From the NCBI RefSeq assembly GCF_041245805.1, contig NZ_CP162490.1:2581001-2645000 (forward strand): a DNA stretch of 64,000 nt. Reading direction: 5' to 3'. Source of the DNA: Xanthomonas sp. DAR 34887 (GTDB taxonomy: Bacteria > Pseudomonadota > Gammaproteobacteria > Xanthomonadales > Xanthomonadaceae). The notes below the pieces were generated by a model. That model saw only the letters and a program-made list of their open reading frames with translations. It did no database searches and had not been told where the DNA came from. Shown piece by piece: positions 8,849 to 15,826 of the stretch. The stretch's first letter is position 1. The number at the start of each line of letters is the position of its first letter. The position numbers and the translations under genes are program-made.

Positions 8849-9748
8849 ATGGCCAGAGGCATCACAGAATCAGATGTTCACGCCGCCGCCGACGCGCTTG
8901 TCGCGCTGGGCGAACGTCCGACCGTGGAACGCATCCGTGCTCATCTTGGCACTGGCTCGCCCAACACCGTGGTTCGCTGGCTGGAAACCTGGTGGGGAAG
9001 ATTGGGTGAGCGGCTGACCGCGCAGCAGGTCAAACTTGAGCTACCCAATGCCCCTGCGGAGCTGGCGACCTTGGCCTCACAGTGGTGGGAGCATGCGCTG
9101 GCAGCCGCACAGCGCCACGCTGACGCCAACCTGGCTCAACAGCGTGCCGACCTCGTCGCACTAGAAGATGACTTGGGCAATCGGGAGGCCGCTTGGCAAG
9201 CGCAGATTCATCAGCATTCCGTTGCTGCCAACCAAGCTCGGCAGTCGCTGGTTGTCGCCGAACAGCGGCTGGCCGATCTCCAGCGCTTGTGCGATCAACA
9301 GCTTACTCAAATTGCCGACCTGACCACGCAACGCGAGGACTTGCGTGACCGCTGCACCCAGATGGAACAAGAGCTTGGTGCGCTGCAGGGCCGCTACAGC
9401 GAGCGTGAGGCAGTGATCACCATCGAGCGCAATCGTCAGGCCGACCACGTGCGTGCAATTGAAGATAGGGCGCACGCAGAGATCGATCGGGCACGGCAGG
9501 AAGCTCAGGCACTTCTAAAGCAACTTACGAGCGCACAACGGGAGCGTCAAACGTTTGAACAGCACGCTCGCCAGCAAGAAGACAGTACCCGTCAGGCGTT
9601 GGCTGAGGCGCTACGAGAAGCTGCCGTCGAGCGAACTCGAGCCGACACCCTGGCAGCAGAGTTACAACGTATCGTCTCAGCGAGGCCCACATCGCGCCAG
9701 AAGTCGGCCGCACCGGCGGCACGCAAGCCGCGCCGCGCTGCACGTTAG
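8849..9748 (+). CDS. KfrA-like DNA-binding protein with long coiled coil
   Basis: 299 residues. The N-terminus (about 1-60, with GITESDVHAAADAL and TVERIRAHLGTGSPNTV) matches the plasmid KfrA_N helix-turn-helix type. From about 90 to 280 the sequence is Gln/Glu/Arg-rich and strongly alpha-helical, a long coiled coil as in KfrA. The C-terminus is basic (KPRRAAR). Start ATG 8849 has GGGAGG upstream. Known KfrA proteins are alkaline coiled-coil DNA-binding autoregulators of IncP/IncW plasmids. Homologues often accompany integrases in chromosomal islands. Here it probably regulates the divergent integrase promoter. Confidence 0.82.
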   Translation: MARGITESDVHAAADALVALGERPTVERIRAHLGTGSPNTVVRWLETWWGRLGERLTAQQVKLELPNAPAELATLASQWWEHALAAAQRHADANLAQQRADLVALEDDLGNREAAWQAQIHQHSVAANQARQSLVVAEQRLADLQRLCDQQLTQIADLTTQREDLRDRCTQMEQELGALQGRYSEREAVITIERNRQADHVRAIEDRAHAEIDRARQEAQALLKQLTSAQRERQTFEQHARQQEDSTRQALAEALREAAVERTRADTLAAELQRIVSARPTSRQKSAAPAARKPRRAAR

Positions 9749-9836
9749 ACAACAAGCGCATGGTATGCTCAAGCCATGAGTGCCTACCACCGCTACGAGC
9801 CCGGCTTTCGAATATCGGCGTGATCGCAACGATCAC

Positions 9837-9929
9837 GCCCCTGTAGCTCAATTGGTAGAGCAGCGGATTTATATCCCGTCAGCGCCAGATAAGCGGCAAG
9901 TGCCGGTTCGAGCCCGGCCAGGGGCACCA
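9837..9929 (+). tRNA. Atypical tRNA gene or tRNA-like sequence, apparent anticodon UAU (Ile)
   Basis: The acceptor stem 9837-9843 / 9919-9925 pairs perfectly (7 bp), with discriminator A9926 and CCA encoded at 9927-9929. The D stem is GCTC/GAGC (9846-9849 / 9858-9861). The T arm is a perfect 5-bp stem (9902-9906 / 9914-9918) with loop TTCGAGC. The anticodon arm is 9863-9867 / 9875-9879 with one A-C mismatch and loop TTTATAT, giving anticodon TAT. The variable region is 22 nt (9880-9901), as long as in class II tRNAs, but the D arm is of class I type. It may decode the rare codon AUA, be a decayed tRNA, or mark an integration site. Confidence 0.68.
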
Positions 9930-9993
9930 CCTGTTCGCGTCGTTGCAGATGACGCGTTGAACTGAGCCTTGCTTCTACCCAGGCATTTAATTG

Positions 9994-10545
9994 ATGCGCT
10001 TTTTTCTGGATACCGAGTGGGCCGACACCCTAGGCTCTGAGCTCGTCAGCATCGCCTTGGTGGCGGAGAACGGCATTGACTACGTCTACGCCGAGCGAGA
10101 GATATTGCCGGCGCGTCCGACTGACTTCGTTCGCAGCGTCGTCTATCCACTGCTGGATCGGGACAAGTCTACCCTGACCGATCAGGCAATGACCATGCGC
10201 GTACGCGGTTTTCTGAACTGCACAAGTGCTCCAATGATCTTTGCGGACTACGCCAACGATCTTCAACTTCTGCACTACGTGCTCGCGGGCTTCGATCTAC
10301 CCGATACCCAAGTCTCTGCGTGCGGCCCGACACCTCGGGCAGTGGATGTGCAGATCATTCACGACAGGCAGACGGCAACATTGGTGGAAGCCTACTTTGA
10401 GGCTCATCCTGCAGTTCGGTCCAAACGACACCATGCCTTGGTCGATGCAGAGGCACTGCGAGTGGCATGGCATGTCTCTACCGGTCGCATGCCATGTCCC
10501 GCATGGGCCGTTGATGCTATGGCACGCGTAAGCCGCGCACCTTAG
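9994..10545 (+). CDS. DEDDh-type 3'-5' exonuclease (RNase T / exoribonuclease-like)
   Basis: 183 residues from ATG 9994; a TTG directly before it is a less likely start. The layout of exonuclease motifs is clear: Exo I FLDTEW with D6 and E8, Exo II ADYANDL with D85, and Exo III HHALVDA with H147 and D151. It resembles the small single-domain exoribonuclease-like proteins (PF16473 type) rather than the proofreading subunit of DNA polymerase III. It lies just after the tRNA-like gene, about 65 bp downstream, so tRNA end trimming or RNA decay is conceivable. The substrate cannot be read from the sequence. Confidence 0.75.
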   Translation: MRFFLDTEWADTLGSELVSIALVAENGIDYVYAEREILPARPTDFVRSVVYPLLDRDKSTLTDQAMTMRVRGFLNCTSAPMIFADYANDLQLLHYVLAGFDLPDTQVSACGPTPRAVDVQIIHDRQTATLVEAYFEAHPAVRSKRHHALVDAEALRVAWHVSTGRMPCPAWAVDAMARVSRAP

Positions 10546-10626
10546 CTGGCGATCGCCGCTTAGGTGAGTCATTTGCCTTGCAACTATCAGTAACGCAACT
10601 ACATCGTGCTGATCCAGGAAACGCCT

Positions 10627-10881
10627 ATGACCATCACAACCCTATCAAGCCGGGAACTGAATCAGGACGTGACGCGGGCAAAGAAGGCCACCAAGAGCGG
10701 CCCGGTGTTCATCACGGACCGCGGCAAGCCTGCGCACGCACTGTTGAGCTTCGAGGACTACCAACGGCTGACCAGGCAGCGGCGCAACATCGCCGATGCG
10801 CTGGCGATGCCGGGCATTGCAGACGTCGAGTTTGAGCCGCCGCGCGTGACGATTGGAGCCCAGCCGGCTGATCTTTCGTGA
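10627..10881 (+). CDS. Type II antitoxin of the Phd/YefM family
   Basis: 84 residues from ATG 10627, with AGGAA seven bases upstream. The N-terminus (TITTLSSRELNQDVTRAKKA) and the SGPVFITDRGKPAHALLSFEDYQRL segment are the classic Phd/YefM DNA-binding fold. Such proteins neutralise a toxin encoded immediately downstream and repress the operon. The stop overlaps an ATG (TGATG), the usual coupling to the toxin, but the following frame is cut after a few codons. It therefore looks like an orphan antitoxin. Confidence 0.88.
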   Translation: MTITTLSSRELNQDVTRAKKATKSGPVFITDRGKPAHALLSFEDYQRLTRQRRNIADALAMPGIADVEFEPPRVTIGAQPADLS

Positions 10882-10928
10882 TGTACGTGCTCCGACGTCC
10901 CCTCGCTTTCAGTAGCGGGGCTATTTAG
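10881..10928 (+). pseudogene. Possible remnant of the cognate toxin start
   Basis: An ATG overlaps the antitoxin stop by one base and opens with MYVL, similar to the MYLLDTN start of VapC-type PIN toxins. The frame then reads into unrelated sequence and stops after 15 codons. The DNA here holds a CCCC...GGGG hairpin-like stretch (10899-10920). Toxin deletion is inferred from four residues only. Confidence 0.3.
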
Positions 10929-10942
10929 AGTCCGGGTTTTAA

Positions 10943-11137
10943 CGTGATCCACGTGTTTACGAATTTGAGTCCACCGAGACCGCCGAGGACTACAACCGGT
11001 GGTTCCGGGCGAAGATCGAGTGCGCCGTGGCCGACACGCGGCCGACGATTCCGCACGACCAAGTGATGGCGTGGGCGCACGCTGCGATAGAAGCCGCCGC
11101 GAAGGGTCAGAAGCTCGCTGATGAAGATCACCATTGA
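10943..11137 (+). pseudogene. RelB/DinJ-type antitoxin, 3' remnant
   Basis: The frame ending at TGA 11135-11137 reads ETAEDYNRWFRAKIECAV, then RPTIPHDQVMA. This matches the C-terminal half of RelB/DinJ or StbD-type antitoxins, whose family pattern is YDxWFRxKVxxAL..DxRPxxPHDEVM. No start codon precedes it in frame (stop at 10940-10942), so only the 3' part remains. The adjacent toxin is absent. It sits in a stretch of decayed accessory DNA. Confidence 0.6.
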
Positions 11138-11411
11138 GTGGGTGGGAAAAGCACTGGGGGTGCTGCGTAAGAGCATCCAAGAGTGCGCTATCCACCGATG
11201 CCGCACGGTGGCCAGCGTCCAAGGCCCAAGTTTGGCCTTCAAGCCACATGCTGACGAATTCTCCGCGTTAACAGTAAAAGTGGGCACTCGAGAATGCGGG
11301 GCCAGGAAAACTTGGCACTCGATGGTGCGGCTGCAGATGACGATCACTTATGAGTGCGTGGGAAAAGCATTGGGAGTGCTGCGTAGGAGCATGCAAGAGT
11401 GCGTTGTCCAT
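11120..11411 (+). repeat. Two 76-bp direct repeats, about 84% alike
   Basis: Copy 1 is 11120-11195 and copy 2 is 11336-11411. Both open with GATGA-GATCAC and share the core GTGGGAAAAGCA; by eye about 64 of 76 positions match. Copy 1 begins inside the 3' end of the RelB/DinJ remnant, so copy 2 probably carries the tail of a second, lost antitoxin gene. The repeats flank a stretch copied from the integrase gene. No coding role is evident. Confidence 0.65.
11195..11245 (-). pseudogene. 51-bp fragment of the integrase gene
   Basis: This stretch matches integrase positions 8373-8423 over 51 bases with about six mismatches, in the same orientation. On the minus strand it still encodes GLKAKLGPWTLATVRHR. 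It is too short to function. It marks a past duplication or the scar of a related, deleted element. Confidence 0.65.
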
Positions 11412-11450
11412 GCATAGCGACACCGGCACGAAGAGCGTCCACGCGTTACT

Positions 11451-11525
11451 TTGGATCGTGTCCTTGGAGAGGGAAAAAAGCCTTTGAAATCAAGCAGGGG
11501 CACGATCCAAGCGAAAAGGACACGA
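11451..11525. repeat. Interleaved inverted repeats in non-coding DNA
   Basis: TTGGATCGTG (11451-11460) is the exact reverse complement of CACGATCCAA (11501-11510). The overlapping CGTGTCCTT (11457-11465) is the exact reverse complement of AAGGACACG (11517-11525). The two stems overlap and compete, so only one can form at a time. About 40 bases of A-rich sequence lie in the loop. Possible readings are a small structured RNA, an operator, or the end of a lost mobile element. Confidence 0.45.
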
Positions 11526-11603
11526 ACTAAAGAAACTGACACTGGGCAAGCAAGACTTGATCCACAGCCAGATCCAGCGCGCCCGCGCCCGTAGTACATT
11601 TCG

Positions 11604-11619
11604 CATAATGTATATTATG
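11604..11619. promoter_or_regulatory. AT-rich palindrome CATAAT-N4-ATTATG
   Basis: Six-base arms at 11604-11609 and 11614-11619 in an otherwise GC-rich setting. They recall the AT-rich stretch just before the integrase start (8742-8760). Could be an operator, or a recombination site at the island edge. Evidence is symmetry and base composition only. Confidence 0.3.
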
Positions 11620-11718
11620 TAAAGGCAGAACGCTGCGGCGCTAGGTCGCCATAGCCCTTACTGGCCAAGCTGGATCGATTGCAGGACAAGTGTCGACAGC
11701 TTCTAGCCCCAACCCCGC

Positions 11719-12156
11719 TCATCGACCAATGGATATCGCCGGCAACTCGACAGAGGGTCTGCAGCGCAGATAGTTCCGCTGCCGATCGAGCGCTTGCTCC
11801 CAGCCATTGCCTACCCGGCGGATCACACGGCCCTCGGAACACGAGACGCCCGAAGCCTTGGCGTCAGCGGTACCCAGCGCAGGGATATCTAGAAGAACCG
11901 GCGATGGCCGAGGACGCCCCCAGGCGCGGGACATGTTGTCCTGCATCACGAAGTCGACCTGCTCGCAATAAGCATGGACCCATGGCCGAGGATCGCTAGC
12001 GAGGAGCTTGCGACAATCCAGCTTCGGAACCGCAGCCACATTGCGATTCGGATTCACACGCTCGCTGCCGCGGCCGGTAGCTGTGCGCGTCTGCGCAGAC
12101 GCAGACAAGGCGAACGCCGCCGACAGCAAGAACAGCCCCAAAATACGAACATCCAT
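11719..12156 (-). CDS. Small secreted protein of unknown function
   Basis: 145 residues from ATG 12156. This start gives a clean signal peptide (MDVRILGLFLLSAAFALSASA then QTRT, cleaved near residue 22). The longer frame from 12276 would bury it. The mature part has four Cys residues and no motif I recognise. It is probably exported to the periplasm or beyond. It stands alone between decayed accessory DNA and the MarR locus. Function unknown. Confidence 0.6.
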   Translation of the reverse strand: MDVRILGLFLLSAAFALSASAQTRTATGRGSERVNPNRNVAAVPKLDCRKLLASDPRPWVHAYCEQVDFVMQDNMSRAWGRPRPSPVLLDIPALGTADAKASGVSCSEGRVIRRVGNGWEQALDRQRNYLRCRPSVELPAISIGR

Positions 12157-12301
12157 GCTCACCCCCGTGGCAGAGAGGATATGCGAGAGGTGAAGCGCAC
12201 GCTTAGACAGTTGCGAGGTCGGTACGCCGGGAGACATTCGGCAGTTCGACCAAGCGCCGTCCACCAAACAACGCAATCAGGGTCTCACGCCCGAAAACAA
12301 T

Positions 12302-12363
12302 GTGCATATTGCACTCTTTCCTGAAGAGGCATACGCTGCCGCCCAGTTAAGTGCATTTTGCAC
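12302..12363 (+). promoter_or_regulatory. Two matching palindromic operators, probably for the MarR regulator
   Basis: GTGCATATTGCAC (12302-12314) and GTGCATTTTGCAC (12351-12363) are near-identical 13-bp palindromes, 49 bp apart start to start. The second ends 13 bp before the start codon at 12377. MarR-family dimers bind such sites in front of the genes they repress. An intact MarR gene lies immediately downstream on the other strand. The match of regulator to site is inferred. Confidence 0.6.
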
Positions 12364-12376
12364 ATATGGAGGCGGC

Positions 12377-12508
12377 ATGAACGACGACGGCAAGCCATTG
12401 GATGTCTTGATCCGCGGCGCTGGCGCGGCGGGCCTCACGATCGGCATGACCGCGCAGGTCGGCAAGCTGCAGGCGCTTGCCGGTTACCTGGCGGCGGTCG
12501 GACTCTAG
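12377..12508 (+). pseudogene. N-terminal remnant of a FAD-dependent monooxygenase
   Basis: 43 residues with a good ribosome site (GGAGG at 12368-12372). The start LDVLIRGAGAAGLTIGM matches the Rossmann GxGxxG loop that opens PheA/TetX-type flavin monooxygenases. After about 25 residues the similarity ends and a stop follows, so roughly 90% of the gene is missing. It converges on the MarR gene and overlaps its stop by 4 bp. Probably the regulated target gene, now deleted. Confidence 0.5.
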
Positions 12509-12981
12509 CCTGCGGGAGCTTTGCCTTTGAGGTCGTCGGCGAACTTGCACATGAGCCGGACCAATTCTTCGATATCCCGCTCCTCCCACTCGGCGAAGAC
12601 GGCGACGCCGATTCGCTTGCGCGCTTCGTCGACCCGGTCCGTCATCGCCTTGCCCTCGCTGGTGATGACAGCCTCGCGAATGCGGCGGTCGCTGGCGCTT
12701 TCCCGGCGATCGACCAGGCCATGGCCTTCCAGCTTCGCGACCTGGCGGCTGACGGTGGTGTAGTCGCGCCCCACCCGATCGGCCAACTCGACGACCCCGA
12801 TCGGCCCGAGCCGTTCCACCAGCACCAGCAGCGGGAACAGGGCGCGTTCAAGGGAGATTCCCGCCTCCCGAATCATCGCCTCGTCGCGCTGCGGCCTGTT
12901 CATGACGCCGACGATCTCGAGCAACGCTCCGTGCAGCTCACGGAATCGATCGTTGCGCTGTGCCTGTTTCGCTTTCTTCAT
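12505..12981 (-). CDS. MarR-family transcriptional regulator
   Basis: 158 residues from ATG 12981; the frame extends upstream to 13026 but MKKAKQAQRND is the natural start. The winged helix is clear: LGPIGVVELADRVGRDYTTVSRQVAKLEGHGLVDRRES, then DRRIREAVITSEG for the wing. MarR proteins are dimeric repressors released by small phenolic or toxic ligands. The two palindromes at 12302-12363 are the likely operators. The monooxygenase-like gene they would control is broken. Confidence 0.88.
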   Translation of the reverse strand: MKKAKQAQRNDRFRELHGALLEIVGVMNRPQRDEAMIREAGISLERALFPLLVLVERLGPIGVVELADRVGRDYTTVSRQVAKLEGHGLVDRRESASDRRIREAVITSEGKAMTDRVDEARKRIGVAVFAEWEERDIEELVRLMCKFADDLKGKAPAG

Positions 12982-13044
12982 CGCCCCGGAATCAGCTTGC
13001 GTTTGATGCCTGCATGCTACACCCATGCACCTGGGAACAACGCC

Positions 13045-13752
13045 TCAGACGGCATGCACGGCCAGCGTTCGTACCAGCACCGCAAGCAGCGCCAGATGCC
13101 CAACGTAGTAGATGTAGAACGCCCAGCGCGTCCGCGGAATAGGGAAATCGCGGTTGGCCAACAGCGCCACCACCGGCAATGCCAGCAAGGCCCAGCCGTT
13201 GCCGTTCCACCAGCACAGCGGTCCGAACGCCAGGACGAGGATGGCGATGCGGGCATGGCGGTGTTCCACCGCGTGGCGGAAGCCGTGCTGGGGCGCACTC
13301 TGCTGCGTCGCGTGCGGCATCGCGCGCAGGCGGAACACCCACCAGGCGGCCAGCACCAGGATCAGTCCGGCCCAGTTGTAGTCCACCAGCGGCGGCGCGG
13401 CCAGGACGCACATGCCGAGCAAGGTCCACTGCCGTCGCTGGATGCTCCAGATCGCCGCTGCCGCCAGGGCGAAGCTCAGCAGCACATTGAATGGCCACCA
13501 GTAGCCGAACGCCAGTCCGAATGCCGGCTGGGCCAGGATGCCCCACAGCAATAGCCTGCGCACGGACTTGAGGACATCGGCGCCGGGCTGGGCCAGGTTG
13601 TAGGCCATGACCAGGGCGAACAGCGGGAATGCGACGCGACCGAGTTCGGACACGACCGGGATATAGCCGTGGACCAGCGTCTTTGCCACGTGATCGCCGG
13701 TCATCAGCAGCACGGCGATCCATTTCAACAGTTCGCGGGCACTGCTGGTCAT
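13045..13752 (-). CDS. TraX-like integral membrane protein
   Basis: 235 residues from ATG 13752 (MTSSARELLKWIAVLLMTGDHVAKTL). About seven hydrophobic segments; the opening LKWIAxxxMTxDHxxK and GRxAFPLFA motifs match the TraX/acyltransferase-related family named for F-pilin N-acetylation. Chromosomal TraX-like proteins are widespread and of unknown substrate. It follows the ABC exporter gene on the same strand after a 205-bp gap. Membrane location is sure, role is not. Confidence 0.8.
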   Translation of the reverse strand: MTSSARELLKWIAVLLMTGDHVAKTLVHGYIPVVSELGRVAFPLFALVMAYNLAQPGADVLKSVRRLLLWGILAQPAFGLAFGYWWPFNVLLSFALAAAAIWSIQRRQWTLLGMCVLAAPPLVDYNWAGLILVLAAWWVFRLRAMPHATQQSAPQHGFRHAVEHRHARIAILVLAFGPLCWWNGNGWALLALPVVALLANRDFPIPRTRWAFYIYYVGHLALLAVLVRTLAVHAV

Positions 13753-13957
13753 CGTGTCGTTCAAAAAGCCGCTCCTTGCGGCCAAGTGTCCGCCCTGCCC
13801 CGTCTGCCGCCATCGCCGGTGGCGGCGGTTCGGCGAGCAGCAGGCGCGCATCGCTGTCGAGGCCATGGACGGTAGACTGTTCCGCGCAAGTCGGCAATAC
13901 GGCAGAGTGCGTGTCCCGGAGCGGCGTGCCGCCGCCGCGTCCCGCTCGCTGCGACGC

Positions 13958-15670
13958 TCAGTGCGGCTGTCGCGCCAGCGAACGTGGCACCTCTGCCTTG
14001 CGCGCCAGGTGCAGGCAGCGGTCGGCCACCGCGGACAGGCTGGTCCGGTGCGACACCACGACCAGCGCGGTGCGCGGCAGGCGTTGCCGCAGCGTCGACA
14101 GCACGTGCTTCTCCGAAACCGCGTCGAGCGCGCTGGTGGCTTCGTCAAGCAAGGCGATCCGCGGTTGCCTGAGGATCACCTGCGCCAGCAGCAGGCGCTG
14201 CAGCTCGCCGCCCGAAAGTTTGGCAGTGGCGCTGTTCAAGGTGGTGTCCAGGCCCTGCGCGCCGGCCTGCAGGCGCGCAGCCAGGCCGACGTCGCGCAAG
14301 GCCTGCCACATCGCCGCGTCGCCGGCGCCCGGCTCGGCCCAGGCGAGGCAGTCGCGCACCGTGTGCTGCCACGGGCGCACGCTCTGGCCCACATAGGCGC
14401 CATGCCGCACCAGGGCACGATACGCGGCGAAATCCAGCGTTTGCCCATCGCACTGCGCCGCGAACACGCGCGGTTCGACCATGCCGGCGAGTACGTCCAT
14501 CAGGCTGCTCTTGCCGGCACCGGAGTGTCCGCAGATCAGGGTCATGCTGCCGGGCGCCAGGATCAGCTCGCCGATCGCGACCGCAGCCAGTGGCGGCGCC
14601 AGACCGAGCCTGTGGATGCGCAGCGGGCCATGCATGGGTGCGGCCGCGTGCGCTATTGCGTGCACCGCCCTCGCCGTCCCCAGGCCGACATAGCGCTGCC
14701 AAAGCTCCAGCGCCGGTGCCGCCGACCGTAGTTGCTGGAAGCTCTGCCGGGTCGAGACCAGATACGGCAGCAACCGCCCCAGCAGCAGGCCGACGGTGAT
14801 CAACGCGCCGCGGTCGATGCCGTGCCAGAGGCCTGCCAGCAGCATGATCGCGGCGATGGCGGCGACGGCGCTGAGTTCGAGCAGCAACCGGCCCGAGGCG
14901 ACCAGCGCCTGCTGTCGCCAGTAGCCGTGGCTGAGTCGGCTGGAGATCGCGTCGTAGCCGCGTTTCTCCAGGTCTTCGCGTTCGAACGAGCGCACGTGGC
15001 GCAGGCGCCGCGGGAAATCCTCGCTGAGCCAGAACAGCCGGGTCATGTCGGCGACGTACTGGCGGCTCACCCGCGCCTGCTCGTGGCCGGAGATGCGGAA
15101 CGCGAGCAGTGCCAGGCCCAGCAGCGGCGGCAGCGCCAGCACCAGGGTCGGCGACACCAGAAACGCGATGCCCAGGCTGACGCCGGCGGTAATGGCGGCC
15201 ACCAGCAACTGCAGCAATGCGCTGAAGCCCTGGACGATGATCTCGATGTTGTAGGTGAGCACGTTGGCGATTTCCGCCGAACTGGCGTCGGCCAGCGCCG
15301 GCAGCGGCGCGTCGAGCAGGCGCGCGTGCACCATGCGGCGCAGGCGCAGCGCATGGCCGCTGGCCAGATCGGCGGCCAGTCGCGCACCCGTCCAGCGCAG
15401 CAGGGCGAAAACGGCACTGGCGACGACGAAGATCGTCGTCTGGGCGAGAACGCCGTCGGGCAACGCGAGCACGTGGCCGCCGAGCGTCAATGCATGCCCG
15501 GGTTGCACCAGCGGCACCAGGGCGACCGTGGCCACGGCCCCTGCCAGCGCGCAGACCAGCGACAGCACGACGTAGAAACAGATGCGCAGCCGTTCGCCAC
15601 GGTCCAGGGTGGCGACGAAGCTGCGCAGCAGCGGCGGCGCCGGGTCGGAGGCGGTGCTGCGCGCGGTCAT
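13958..15670 (-). CDS. Single-chain ABC transporter (permease fused to ATPase)
   Basis: 570 residues from ATG 15670. The N-terminal half is a six-helix exporter membrane domain. The C-terminal ATPase has Walker A GHSGAGKS (381-388), signature LSGGELQR (485-492), Walker B IALLDEATSALD (505-516) and the switch His in SHRTS. Architecture fits lipid, polysaccharide or peptide exporters (MsbA/LapB/CydC-like). No peptidase C39 domain is present at the N-terminus. It lies downstream of the HPr-kinase-like gene, separated by 156 bp that contain a small coupled frame. Cargo unknown; a modified peptide or glycan intermediate is plausible. Confidence 0.85.
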   Translation of the reverse strand: MTARSTASDPAPPLLRSFVATLDRGERLRICFYVVLSLVCALAGAVATVALVPLVQPGHALTLGGHVLALPDGVLAQTTIFVVASAVFALLRWTGARLAADLASGHALRLRRMVHARLLDAPLPALADASSAEIANVLTYNIEIIVQGFSALLQLLVAAITAGVSLGIAFLVSPTLVLALPPLLGLALLAFRISGHEQARVSRQYVADMTRLFWLSEDFPRRLRHVRSFEREDLEKRGYDAISSRLSHGYWRQQALVASGRLLLELSAVAAIAAIMLLAGLWHGIDRGALITVGLLLGRLLPYLVSTRQSFQQLRSAAPALELWQRYVGLGTARAVHAIAHAAAPMHGPLRIHRLGLAPPLAAVAIGELILAPGSMTLICGHSGAGKSSLMDVLAGMVEPRVFAAQCDGQTLDFAAYRALVRHGAYVGQSVRPWQHTVRDCLAWAEPGAGDAAMWQALRDVGLAARLQAGAQGLDTTLNSATAKLSGGELQRLLLAQVILRQPRIALLDEATSALDAVSEKHVLSTLRQRLPRTALVVVSHRTSLSAVADRCLHLARKAEVPRSLARQPH

Positions 15671-15798
15671 TGGGGACGGCCTGCGGACGGTGCACGTTCG
15701 CCGATCGGTGTGGCGGACTGCGACGCGCCTGCACGCCGCGCCGGTGCGAGCATGGCGCCGCGGCGGCCCTCGCCTGCGCGCGCGGCGTCCGTTCTCAT
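15667..15798 (-). CDS. Candidate 43-residue peptide gene, coupled to the ABC exporter
   Basis: A frame MRTDAARAGEGRRGAM... of 43 residues starts at 15798 and its TGA overlaps the exporter's ATG (ATGA). An 11-codon frame just upstream overlaps both the kinase-like stop and this start in the same way. Position between a kinase-like gene and an exporter is where RiPP precursors are found. Against it: no Shine-Dalgarno sequence, Ala/Arg/Gly-rich composition as expected of random GC-rich DNA, no recognisable leader. Low confidence. Confidence 0.18.
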   Translation of the reverse strand: MRTDAARAGEGRRGAMLAPARRAGASQSATPIGERAPSAGRPQ

Positions 15799-15826
15799 GG
15801 CCGGCATATGGTCGCCGCCGCCGCAC

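Noticed and set aside
9837..9929. Integrase att site formed by a second copy of the tRNA 3' end
   Set aside because: Scanning the window I did not find a second copy; the other boundary may lie outside it.
11121..11417. 98-residue frame across the direct repeats
   Set aside because: It joins a repeat, an antisense integrase fragment and the second repeat; no ribosome site. The repeated peptide is explained by the DNA repeat.
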